13,094 nucleotides of DNA from Hellea sp964472905 (lineage in GTDB: Bacteria > Pseudomonadota > Alphaproteobacteria > Caulobacterales > Maricaulaceae): NCBI GenBank assembly GCA_964472905.1, contig CAYYMI010000064.1, positions 1-13,094 of the forward strand, given 5' to 3'. Both the position numbers and the translations under genes were made by a program. Positions 7,109 to 13,094 of the stretch are shown one piece after another; within the stretch, counting starts at the first letter, position 1, and each line of letters begins with the position of its first letter. The notes under the pieces were generated by a model, which was given only the letters and a program-made list of their open reading frames with translations, was not told the origin of the DNA and did no database searches.

Positions 7109-7402
7109 TTATTTATTGCCCATAACTTTTCCGAGGATAAAGGTCAGAATTGTTCCGCCTACACCACCAGAAACTGCACCGCCAAGAAGTGAGCCTACAT
7201 TCATGCTAGCTCCGTCTGTTGGCGCAGCAAATATTCCATCAAGTCCAGGTATCATAGGCGCTAACGCCGCAAGACCTGTTCCCCCGACAATACCTGTTAA
7301 GGCGCGTCCTGCTGTTCCCATGCTGGAGTTCATCATTTTACCAGCCAAAAGACCGCCGCCGCCGCCGCTCAAAAGACCTAGTGCTAAACTTACAATATCC
7401 AT
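7109..7402 (-). CDS. Small Gly-rich hydrophobic membrane protein, unknown function
   Basis: The 97-residue product has no recognised catalytic motif. It starts MDIVSLALGLLSGGGGGLLAG, has a glycine-rich stretch encoded by repeated GGC codons, a middle segment AALAPMIPGLDG, and a second hydrophobic Gly-rich stretch (GGAVSGGVGGTILTFILG, about 73-90) before a short basic end. Two membrane-embedded or glycine-zipper-like helices are likely. It resembles small alphaproteobacterial proteins of the 'MDIxSLIxxxxxG' type, which are usually listed as hypothetical; this resemblance is from memory and unchecked. A GGGGA element five bases before the ATG supports the start. It is alone on its strand, converging on csp with a shared terminator and diverging from the cytochrome c gene. 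Confidence 0.75.
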   Translation of the reverse strand: MDIVSLALGLLSGGGGGLLAGKMMNSSMGTAGRALTGIVGGTGLAALAPMIPGLDGIFAAPTDGASMNVGSLLGGAVSGGVGGTILTFILGKVMGNK

Positions 7403-7416
7403 TTTTCCCCATTTCT

Positions 7417-7498
7417 CTGATATTATTTATCAGTAGATTTGTTACCGAGATACCTCATATATCTCTTGGCATAAGATTGCCGTTAACCTATGAGTTAA
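7417..7498. promoter_or_regulatory. Three short dyads in the divergent region before the cytochrome c gene
   Basis: The 141-bp gap 7403-7543 separates two divergent genes and is AT-rich. It holds CTGATA-N5-TATCAG (7417-7433), GAGATA-N7-TATCTC (7447-7465) and TTAAC-N6-GTTAA (7483-7498). Any of these could be an operator. The first is not an FNR box because the half-site spacing is wrong. A TAAAAT at 7507-7512 could be the -10 of the cytochrome gene, with TTAACC (7483-7488) 18 bases upstream as a poor -35. The short arms in AT-rich DNA mean chance cannot be excluded. Confidence 0.3.
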
Positions 7499-7543
7499 TC
7501 AAGTCTTAAAATGAATGGCTAAAATTCTTCGTGAGATAGAAAA

Positions 7544-7987
7544 ATGAAACTTAAATATATGTTTTTAATGACTTTTTTAATTTCCTCTTGCGGAGGCGGT
7601 GAATCTAAGACGGCACCCACACAGGCCGTAAAAACGACACAAACTGCTCAAGTTATACCTGTGGCGAGTGAAATGACCCCGCTAGAACATGGCGCAAAAA
7701 TCTATAAACGCTGCAAAGCCTGCCATACATTAGAAGATGGTGGAAAGCACAGGGTCGGGCCAAATTTATGGGATGTTTACGGGGCAAAGGCTGGTAGCAA
7801 AGAGGGGTTTAATTATTCCAAAGTTATGGCAGCTTCTGATGTTATTTGGACGGATGAGACCATGGATGCCTATATGACAAAGCCGTCAACGTTCATGAAA
7901 GGTAACCGCATGAGTTTTATTGGTCTTAAAAAACAAGCAGACCGTGATGCGGTACAGCTTTATATTAAGTCGAAAACAACGCCTTAA
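7544..7987 (+). CDS. Lipoprotein-type class I cytochrome c
   Basis: An electron-transfer cytochrome of the mitochondrial/c2 type. The 147-residue product begins with a short hydrophobic signal ending in L-I-S-S-C (Cys16), which fits a lipobox. A Ser/Thr/Gln-rich linker follows (about 17-48). The haem c domain has C-K-A-C-H (57-61), RVGPNLWDVYG (70-80) and FMKGNRMSFIGL, where Met123 is the expected sixth ligand. The domain resembles membrane-anchored CycM/c552 carriers to terminal oxidases, but here the anchor appears to be a lipid rather than a helix. Residue +2 is Gly, not Asp. The ribosome-binding site is weak (GAGAT). The stop overlaps that of the convergent gene. Its redox partners are not in the window. 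Confidence 0.9.
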   Translation: MKLKYMFLMTFLISSCGGGESKTAPTQAVKTTQTAQVIPVASEMTPLEHGAKIYKRCKACHTLEDGGKHRVGPNLWDVYGAKAGSKEGFNYSKVMAASDVIWTDETMDAYMTKPSTFMKGNRMSFIGLKKQADRDAVQLYIKSKTTP

Positions 7988-8796
7988 TATTTCAGCCAGG
8001 TCCCAACTGAAAGACCGCGTTCCCTCACGATATTACGGCCCGCAATCGTTTCTTCATACCCAATTTGGACATGCCTGTTTTTCTTATACTCATATGCGGC
8101 AGATAATTTTAACTTTACGCGTTGTTGGATCGGGACGGAAAACCCATCTTCCTCTATACTTTTTCTTCGCGCATGAAAGAGTTGGCCCAGTAATAGATAT
8201 TTATCATTCCTTTTATAACCCAGCGTAAAATCTGAGTGCCATTCGTCAATATTTGAGAAGGTCTTACTGCGCAAAGCCCCTTGGGCTTCAAAGAAGACAG
8301 CCGAATTTTCAAAAGTCTGATTTCGTCCCCATAGACCGCGCAATTCAACACTATCATCAGGCCCGTTAAAGTCCAATATTGAACTCGGCGGTCCGCCTCC
8401 AATAATATAGCTCCCCTGCAAAGAGACAACCGAATGTTCTTTACGATCTAGCTCGTAACGTAGTCCAAGCTCTATATCGGCAAAATCCGAAAAGTTTGTT
8501 TGGCTCTGCCCATCAAAAATTTGAAGAGTTTGATAAGCGCCATTCCCGACGAAATTCAGTTTTTGCGTTAGTCCATGTTCGTAAAAAACGCGCCCTTCAG
8601 TCTTTACGAAAGACAGAGAGTTATTGTCCTCTTCAATATCTGTAAAAGCTGATTTGGCTTTGCTGTAGTCAAATGTAGCAATAATCTGGCCTTCACCTGC
8701 AGCTAGGTTCCAAGCCCCGGCATGGGCCTTTTGAGGTATTATCCCAAAAGACATACCAATTATCGTCCACGATATATAACGATAGAATATTTTCAA
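7984..8796 (-). CDS. Secreted probable outer-membrane beta-barrel protein
   Basis: The 270-residue product starts at TTG (8796), preceded by AGGGG at 8 bases. This start gives a full signal peptide, MKIFYRYISWTIIG onward, with A-H-A at 24-26 as cleavage site. The next ATG (residue 15) would leave too short a signal. The mature part is rich in alternating polar/hydrophobic strands with aromatic ends (GRVFYEHGL, ELGLRYELD, SVVSLQGSYIIGG, DFTLGYKRNDKYLLLGQLFHA, LKLSAAYEYKKNRHVQIGYEE) and ends in WLKY, fitting an outer-membrane barrel of roughly 10-12 strands. I do not recognise a named family; barrels of the phenol-degradation MetA-like type look similar. The final residue Tyr is less usual than Phe for the barrel-assembly signal. 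It would be a client of the BAM complex. Confidence 0.6.
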   Translation of the reverse strand: MKIFYRYISWTIIGMSFGIIPQKAHAGAWNLAAGEGQIIATFDYSKAKSAFTDIEEDNNSLSFVKTEGRVFYEHGLTQKLNFVGNGAYQTLQIFDGQSQTNFSDFADIELGLRYELDRKEHSVVSLQGSYIIGGGPPSSILDFNGPDDSVELRGLWGRNQTFENSAVFFEAQGALRSKTFSNIDEWHSDFTLGYKRNDKYLLLGQLFHARRKSIEEDGFSVPIQQRVKLKLSAAYEYKKNRHVQIGYEETIAGRNIVRERGLSVGTWLKY

Positions 8797-8815
8797 AATC
8801 CAACCCCTGATATAG

Positions 8816-8845
8816 TTTTTAGTCTTTGCCTGCGGGGCAAGTCAA
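8816..8845 (-). promoter_or_regulatory. Candidate promoter for the beta-barrel gene
   Basis: On the minus strand TTGACT (plus 8840-8845) is followed after 18 bases by TAAAAA (plus 8816-8821), 19 bases before the TTG start. The spacer contains the small hairpin TTGCC-TGCGG-GGCAA (plus 8826-8840). The same 82-bp gap must also hold the nadK promoter, where TATGAT (8856-8861) is a possible -10. Weak assignment by eye. Confidence 0.3.
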
Positions 8846-8878
8846 ATGCTATAGCTATGATTACACTTGGAGTTTCTT

Positions 8879-9667
8879 TTGGCTAAACCGCCTAAATCAT
8901 TCAAAACCCTCGCATTTGTCGCCAGTGAAAAACCTGCGGCGAAACAGGCTTTAAAAGCCCTGTCGCAAAAATATGGTAATCATGATGCGGCCAGTGCTGA
9001 CGTCATAATAGCGCTTGGCGGCGATGGTTTCATGCTCCAGACTTTGCGCACTTATATGCCTCTCATTCGCCGAGGGTTGCCAGTTTATGGCATGAATAAA
9101 GGCACAGTCGGGTTCTTGATGAATGAGTATAAAGCGGACAACCTTATAGACCGCGTGTCAAAGGCCGAAGCAACAACAGTTCGTCCTCTCAAGATGAAAG
9201 CCTTTGGCGTGGGCGGTAATTATGAAGAACTCGCTTTTAACGAAGTCTCGCTTTATCGGCAGTCACAACAGGCCGCTCATATCAAAATCAATGTCGATGG
9301 CAAAACCCGGCTTGAACATTTAATTGCAGATGGGGTCTTATTGGCAACACCCGCTGGCTCAACGGCTTATAACCTATCGGCTCATGGCCCTGTTGTTCCG
9401 CTCGGTGCTCATATTTTGGCCCTGACCCCGATAAGCGCCTTCCGGCCAAGACGCTGGCGAGGGGCCCTGCTCAACGCTGATGCTAAAATAGAGTTTGAAA
9501 TTTTGGATAGCGCGAAACGCCCCGTGGCGGCCTCTGCTGATAATCAGGAAATCCGCAATATTGAAAGAGTGATGATTGAGCAGGATAATGAAACGTCTCT
9601 TACGCTTCTATTTGATCCCGCGCATGGCCTTGGTGAAAAAATCTTGCGCGAACAATTTGCACCTTAA
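8879..9667 (+). CDS. nadK: NAD kinase
   Basis: NAD kinase phosphorylates NAD+ to NADP+ using ATP or polyphosphate, in the cytoplasm. I chose the TTG at 8879 (262 residues) because GGAG at 8869-8872 sits six bases before it; the TTG at 8867 would itself overlap that ribosome-binding site. Motifs: GGDG (47-50, Asp49 the expected catalytic residue), MNKGTVGFLMNE, the conserved NE (FNEVSLYR), and GVLLATPAGSTAYNLSAHGPVV for nucleotide binding. The TPISAFRPRRWRG segment is typical of alphaproteobacterial enzymes. Length is normal for the compact class. It converges on the DUF2336 gene with only seven bases between stops, leaving no separate terminator. The identification is secure; the start is probable. 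Confidence 0.95.
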   Translation: MAKPPKSFKTLAFVASEKPAAKQALKALSQKYGNHDAASADVIIALGGDGFMLQTLRTYMPLIRRGLPVYGMNKGTVGFLMNEYKADNLIDRVSKAEATTVRPLKMKAFGVGGNYEELAFNEVSLYRQSQQAAHIKINVDGKTRLEHLIADGVLLATPAGSTAYNLSAHGPVVPLGAHILALTPISAFRPRRWRGALLNADAKIEFEILDSAKRPVAASADNQEIRNIERVMIEQDNETSLTLLFDPAHGLGEKILREQFAP

Positions 9668-9674
9668 TCACGGC

Positions 9675-10820
9675 TTAGGACGCTAATTCAACATCGGAAA
9701 ACCCGTTGAGCATTTCCAAAAACCATAATTGTTCAGCTTCGGGTAATTCAAATGGCAGGGTTAAAACGCGCTCGACCATGAGTTCTTGAAAATGACGACG
9801 ATCATATATGAGGCTAGAAAGTTCTAAGTCTCTAAAGATAACGCAGGCAGCATGAATAACTTGTGTTGAATTATCATCCAAGCCCGCACGCCTGCAAAGC
9901 GCTTTAAGACCAAATGGCCCGCCATCATGGATCATTAACATCGCTTTGCGCAGGGTCACGCCGGATAATTGCGAGAGGGCCTGTTCGACGAACCGCATCT
10001 GTCCACATCCTGCCGCCCTGATAATCAAAGAGGCCGTTAACCGCCCCTGCGTATCAATGGCTGAGATAAGAGCTTTTAAATCTTTAGACACCCAAGACTG
10101 GTCGACAAAATCAAGAACTGCCCGTTCACGGGTTCGGCTAGCCAGATCAATCGCTAAATCCACAGGAACGGAATGTTGTTTGACCAGCTGAACGGCAACA
10201 TCTTCACTGACGAGAGAAATCATTTTCTCAACAATTTTTGGCGGTAAATCACGGCGGGCAATCATACCTTTTGCGACAATGTTTTGACCTATGAGATCAT
10301 CATTGTTGTAAATTTCAAGCATCTCAGAAGCTGTTTCTTCCGAGATTAAAGCCCCATCATTGGCAGCAACCTCTGCCACAGCATGGCTATCACCAAACCG
10401 AACAATCGCCCGCGCAACATGATCGCTAACACTAATCCGTTTGGCTACGGCTAAAATTTTTGCCGCTGCCTTAGATTTTAAAATTTCAATTAAGTCTTGG
10501 TCTGAGAACACAGGAGAATGAGTGAGAACCGGGACCGCAATCGTATCAATATCCTTCGCCAGTTTTACAGCGATTTCGCGGGGTAATTTCGGTGAATTTT
10601 TCAGTGTAACCGCCAAAGCGCGCCTAACTAGCTCTGCGCTATCTTTGGCTATATACTTCAATAAATTGTGAGAAAACTTTCGCTCTTTGTCTGATAGAGC
10701 GTTATCCCTCATCTCGCGGCAAATTCGCTGCGTGGCCAAGGCGCGAACAGTTTCGTCGGGATGACGAACGGCTAAACGAACATCCTCCGCATCAAAATTT
10801 ATAAGAGCAGCTCTTTCCAT
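9675..10820 (-). CDS. DUF2336 domain protein, HEAT-like helical repeats
   Basis: A 381-residue, soluble, almost entirely helical protein fitting the DUF2336 family, which is found mainly in alphaproteobacteria and has no established function. Short HEAT-like repeats are visible from the N-terminus, such as DVRLAVRHPDETVRALATQRICREM and AELVRRALAVTLKNSPKLPREIAVKLAKD. Later segments (VARAIVRFGDSHAVAEVAAN; KIVEKMISLVSEDVAVQLVKQH) repeat the pattern. No signal peptide or membrane helix. The ATG at 10820 is preferred over the TTG one codon earlier. No clear Shine-Dalgarno is present, and a GGCCTT hairpin arm abuts the start. It follows the amidohydrolase gene on the same strand after 54 bases, so the two may be co-transcribed, although no functional link is obvious. 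Confidence 0.8.
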   Translation of the reverse strand: MERAALINFDAEDVRLAVRHPDETVRALATQRICREMRDNALSDKERKFSHNLLKYIAKDSAELVRRALAVTLKNSPKLPREIAVKLAKDIDTIAVPVLTHSPVFSDQDLIEILKSKAAAKILAVAKRISVSDHVARAIVRFGDSHAVAEVAANDGALISEETASEMLEIYNNDDLIGQNIVAKGMIARRDLPPKIVEKMISLVSEDVAVQLVKQHSVPVDLAIDLASRTRERAVLDFVDQSWVSKDLKALISAIDTQGRLTASLIIRAAGCGQMRFVEQALSQLSGVTLRKAMLMIHDGGPFGLKALCRRAGLDDNSTQVIHAACVIFRDLELSSLIYDRRHFQELMVERVLTLPFELPEAEQLWFLEMLNGFSDVELAS

Positions 10821-10821
10821 C

Positions 10822-10841
10822 AAGGCCGTTGATAAGGCCTT
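10822..10841 (-). promoter_or_regulatory. Hairpin abutting the DUF2336 start codon
   Basis: AAGGCC (10822-10827) and GGCCTT (10836-10841) form a perfect 6-bp stem with an 8-base loop. On the minus-strand mRNA the 3' arm ends one base before the ATG at 10820, where a ribosome-binding site would normally be. It could limit translation initiation or simply replace a missing Shine-Dalgarno. With 6-bp arms, chance is possible. Confidence 0.35.
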
Positions 10842-10874
10842 ATGGTAAACGAGTAGTTATTATCTATGGCCGTA

Positions 10875-12740
10875 TTACTCTGCGGCTAAGGGCATGACTG
10901 GTTTGGCGGTCAGCACACGGCCAAACTTTTCGATATTCAGTGCGTCAGAGAAATGGTCTTTTTGCCAGGCTATCTTACCGCCAATAATTGTTGCTTCGAC
11001 AACATCATCAGAGCGATTGACTAATTGCTCATGTTCAAACTCTTCACGGTATATGCGCTCAACATTGGCTTCGCCGTCATAGGTTTTTAAAATTTCGGGG
11101 TTGATAATGGTGATGTCAGCTCGCGCGCCTATATCAAGTGTTCCTGAGCGAACTCCAAATATTTCTGATACGTCTCGGGTCAAACGCTTCACGATATAAC
11201 TCACATCTTTATCGCCGCCCTGTTGGGCTAGTTTTAACGCGCGCAAATTACAATCATAAAAAGCCATATTGGTTAGATGAGCCCCAGAGTCATTAAACCC
11301 AGGTAAAAGCGCAGGGTCCATTAAGAGTTTCCGGGTTAAGTCCGCATCTCGATTCGCGCTTGTTGTTGACCAAACCAAATCAGTATCAAAAGCCTTGAAC
11401 ATGGCGATCATGAAATCGGTTTCGTCATTTATATCGTTAAAATCAGCCTCAACTATAGCTTTTTCGGCATCATTGTCCGGATGCTTTCCGTTAAGAACAG
11501 ACTGAAAGACGGCCTGAAAGCTTTGCCCTTCCCAGCTTTGGATAGGGCACCTATCAATGAACATATCATCGAAGCTACGATTAAAGGCATAATCTTCTCG
11601 CCGAAACTTTCGTTTCAAACGCGCTACATTAAAGCCCGTCTTTCCTGTCATCCACATTTTACGAAAGCGGGCTTGAAAGTCAGGATTATCGAGAATAGCG
11701 CGCCGTCCGTCGCGATCTTCCAGATCCGTTTCAATTAATTCGCGCAATTCATCAATTTCCTCAGACAAAGGATTAAAAGGCCCATCAGACCAAATTTTAA
11801 ACGGTGCGGCCAAGGCTTGCATATAAAAGCGGCCATTTAAAAATTTCGAATTTAATACGCGCGATAAGGTCGTAGCCAATTTTACAATTGATCCATTACT
11901 CGATACATCAAGGGCGGCCACAACTGTCGTTTTCAAAGGCTTCTTGTGCAATAAGCCGCTTGTTAAAAGAAATGTGCGTATGACTTGCGGCGGGCTGTCT
12001 TTGGGCGGTGTGGCTTGCCAAACACGGTCATAGTCTCGAACGATTGACGTTAGGGCTTTAATCTCAGAAAATGGCGCAAATTGCGTTGGAATTTGTTTAT
12101 CCCGATTGGGATCATTAGCCAGAAAATGAAACGGCAGCGCATCAGTTGAAAATCCTGCATAACCTTCATCTAACCCCTTTTGTAAAAGGCCTTTCATCTG
12201 GGACAATTCATCTTGTGTCGGGTGGCGGTTAACGCTATCTTTCAATCCCATGACTTCAATTCTCAACATAGAGTGAGGAATCATAGGAACGATATTCGGA
12301 CCAAGGTTTAACGTCTCAAGGTGTTCTAAATAACTATCGGAGGAGTCCCAATAAACCTTATCAGCGACTTTTTTCAGCACGTGTTTCGGTATGTTTTCAA
12401 CCCGCGCGAAACAAGAGATTATAGGATCATCATTATCTTTGCGCTGCGCTCCAAAGGCCAGCCCCAAAGAGCAATTGGACATCACAACTGTTGTTGTTCC
12501 ATGACGAACAGACTCGGGAAGCCCCGGCGTGATTTCAATTTCCAAATCATAATGTGTGTGAACATCAACTAAGCCCGGCATGACCCATTGCCCGTCGGCA
12601 TCAATAACGTGCTTTGCCTTAGCCATATCAGAAGCACTGGCTTGGCCCATAATAATTCCGTCTTTGACGGCGATATTTTTTCGGATGGGCAGCTCACCGC
12701 TACCGTCAAAAACCATTCCATTTTTGATAACCATATCCAT
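10875..12740 (-). CDS. Amidohydrolase of the N-acyl-D-amino-acid deacylase (COG3653) family
   Basis: A urease-superfamily metal hydrolase related to D-aminoacylases, which remove the acyl group from N-acyl-D-amino acids. From ATG 12740 (621 residues) the protein begins MDMVIKNGMVFDGSG, the usual amidohydrolase beta-sandwich start. The frame is open for 28 codons upstream to a GTG, but that extension looks hydrophilic and unrelated. The metal motif H61-T-H63 in GLVDVHTHYD is followed by Cys90 in MSNCSLG, spaced as in D-aminoacylase (His67, His69, Cys96). GFNDSGAHL, about 140 residues from the C-terminus, holds the expected catalytic Asp. The two middle His ligands, usually in H-x-R-x-E and S-H-x-K motifs, are not seen at their places. 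The substrate is therefore uncertain and the enzyme belongs to a divergent, longer branch. It may be co-transcribed with the DUF2336 gene and diverges from an alpha/beta hydrolase. Confidence 0.85.
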   Translation of the reverse strand: MDMVIKNGMVFDGSGELPIRKNIAVKDGIIMGQASASDMAKAKHVIDADGQWVMPGLVDVHTHYDLEIEITPGLPESVRHGTTTVVMSNCSLGLAFGAQRKDNDDPIISCFARVENIPKHVLKKVADKVYWDSSDSYLEHLETLNLGPNIVPMIPHSMLRIEVMGLKDSVNRHPTQDELSQMKGLLQKGLDEGYAGFSTDALPFHFLANDPNRDKQIPTQFAPFSEIKALTSIVRDYDRVWQATPPKDSPPQVIRTFLLTSGLLHKKPLKTTVVAALDVSSNGSIVKLATTLSRVLNSKFLNGRFYMQALAAPFKIWSDGPFNPLSEEIDELRELIETDLEDRDGRRAILDNPDFQARFRKMWMTGKTGFNVARLKRKFRREDYAFNRSFDDMFIDRCPIQSWEGQSFQAVFQSVLNGKHPDNDAEKAIVEADFNDINDETDFMIAMFKAFDTDLVWSTTSANRDADLTRKLLMDPALLPGFNDSGAHLTNMAFYDCNLRALKLAQQGGDKDVSYIVKRLTRDVSEIFGVRSGTLDIGARADITIINPEILKTYDGEANVERIYREEFEHEQLVNRSDDVVEATIIGGKIAWQKDHFSDALNIEKFGRVLTAKPVMPLAAE

Positions 12741-12810
12741 AAGTTTAAGGTGACCTTCAAACCGCATCTCGTCAAGCCATCTTCTGGCGGCTTGTAACTC
12801 ACGCCTTTTT
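12741..12810. promoter_or_regulatory. Divergent intergenic region with two dyads
   Basis: This 70-bp region must carry the start signals for both the amidohydrolase (minus) and the alpha/beta hydrolase (plus). It contains the odd palindrome AAGGT-G-ACCTT (12747-12757), only six bases from the amidohydrolase ATG, and an inverted repeat CAAGCC-N10-GGCTTG (12773-12794). A minus-strand TTGACG (12776-12771) resembles a -35 element but has no clear -10 partner. A shared regulator is possible. If the amidohydrolase really starts at the upstream GTG, most of this region is coding and the dyads lose weight. Confidence 0.3.
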
Positions 12811-13094
12811 ATGAAAACAGACACTATGTTATCGACAAGAGAATGGGAAAATGCAGGCCAATATTTGACCGTTAAGGGTCATCGGATTTTTGTTATTGAT
12901 GAAAACTCCAACGCTTCCAAAGACGCCTCTCAAGATAAAAACACTATCCTGCTTATTCACGGGTTTCCGACATCAAGTTGGGATTGGGCCAAAATTTGGC
13001 CGCGCCTCTCCTCTGATTATCGGCTCATAGCCATGGATATGTTGGGGTTTGGGTTATCGGATAAGCCGAACCCTCATCACTATTCCATTCATGA
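12811..13094 (+). CDS. Alpha/beta hydrolase fold protein, 5' part only
   Basis: The frame from ATG 12811 (or the in-frame ATG at 12826) is open to the window end, so about 94 N-terminal codons are present and the gene is cut by the edge. It reads through strand VKGHRIFVIDE and ILLIHGFPTSSWDW, the HG-F-P oxyanion-hole motif of alpha/beta hydrolases. Next is YRLIAMDMLGFGLSDKP, the usual D-x-x-G-x-G-x-S-D segment before the nucleophile elbow. These motifs fit the haloalkane dehalogenase/epoxide hydrolase/lipase-like branch. The nucleophile and the rest of the triad lie beyond the window, so neither the reaction nor the substrate can be assigned. No clear Shine-Dalgarno precedes either ATG. It diverges from the amidohydrolase gene. 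Confidence 0.85.
   Translation, partial: MKTDTMLSTREWENAGQYLTVKGHRIFVIDENSNASKDASQDKNTILLIHGFPTSSWDWAKIWPRLSSDYRLIAMDMLGFGLSDKPNPHHYSIH

Noticed and set aside
7352..7367. Run of CCG/GGC triplets as a microsatellite or phase-variation tract.
   Set aside because: It is short, in frame within the Gly-rich gene, and simply encodes consecutive glycines. Unit length three would not shift the frame.
7417..7433. Possible FNR/Anr box before the cytochrome c gene.
   Set aside because: The consensus is TTGAT-N4-ATCAA. Here the half-sites read TGAT and ATCA with seven bases between, so the spacing is wrong.
12741..12824. Amidohydrolase start at the GTG at 12824.
   Set aside because: The extra 28 residues are hydrophilic and unlike the family N-terminus, no ribosome-binding site precedes the GTG, and it would overlap the divergent hydrolase start. 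The ATG at 12740 gives the standard MDMVIKNG opening.

Overview
The window looks like a piece of an alphaproteobacterial chromosome of moderate to low GC. The evidence is the run panB - YfgM-like protein - bamB - der, a DUF2336 protein, a compact NAD kinase, a ~590-residue acyl-CoA dehydrogenase with an extra C-terminal domain, and a mitochondrial-type class I cytochrome c. A marine or aquatic lineage near Hyphomonadaceae/Maricaulales is possible, but this is inference. No phage, transposase, integrase, CRISPR, tRNA or rRNA is visible. Most genes are housekeeping or ordinary metabolism, and I found no convincing new multi-gene system. The interesting material is in the intergenic regulatory DNA and in a few divergent proteins.

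Positions 1-4779 (minus strand) hold a probable operon: panB (pantothenate/CoA synthesis), a single-pass TPR-like YfgM homologue, lipoprotein BamB (outer-membrane protein assembly) and Der/EngA (50S ribosome maturation GTPase). A plausible promoter lies before panB and a hairpin follows the der stop. The yfgM and bamB genes overlap, which suggests translational coupling.

Positions 4801-7100 hold a divergent pair. The acyl-CoA dehydrogenase gene (minus) has a perfect 7-bp-arm inverted repeat just upstream of its start, a good operator candidate. The cold-shock protein gene (plus) has a nested hairpin in its leader ending just before the ribosome-binding site. A 15-bp perfect-stem bidirectional terminator ends the csp gene and probably also a convergent small Gly-rich membrane protein gene.

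Positions 7109-8796 hold the small Gly-rich protein (minus), a lipoprotein-type cytochrome c (plus) and a secreted, probably beta-barrel protein (minus). The last two genes converge with their stop codons overlapping in TTAA. Short dyads fill the 141-bp divergent region between the first two.

Positions 8797-13094 hold NAD kinase (plus, TTG start), a convergent DUF2336 protein (minus), a divergent member of the N-acyl-D-amino-acid deacylase/amidohydrolase family (minus), and the first ~94 codons of an alpha/beta hydrolase (plus) running off the right edge. The last two diverge from a 70-bp region with dyad symmetry.
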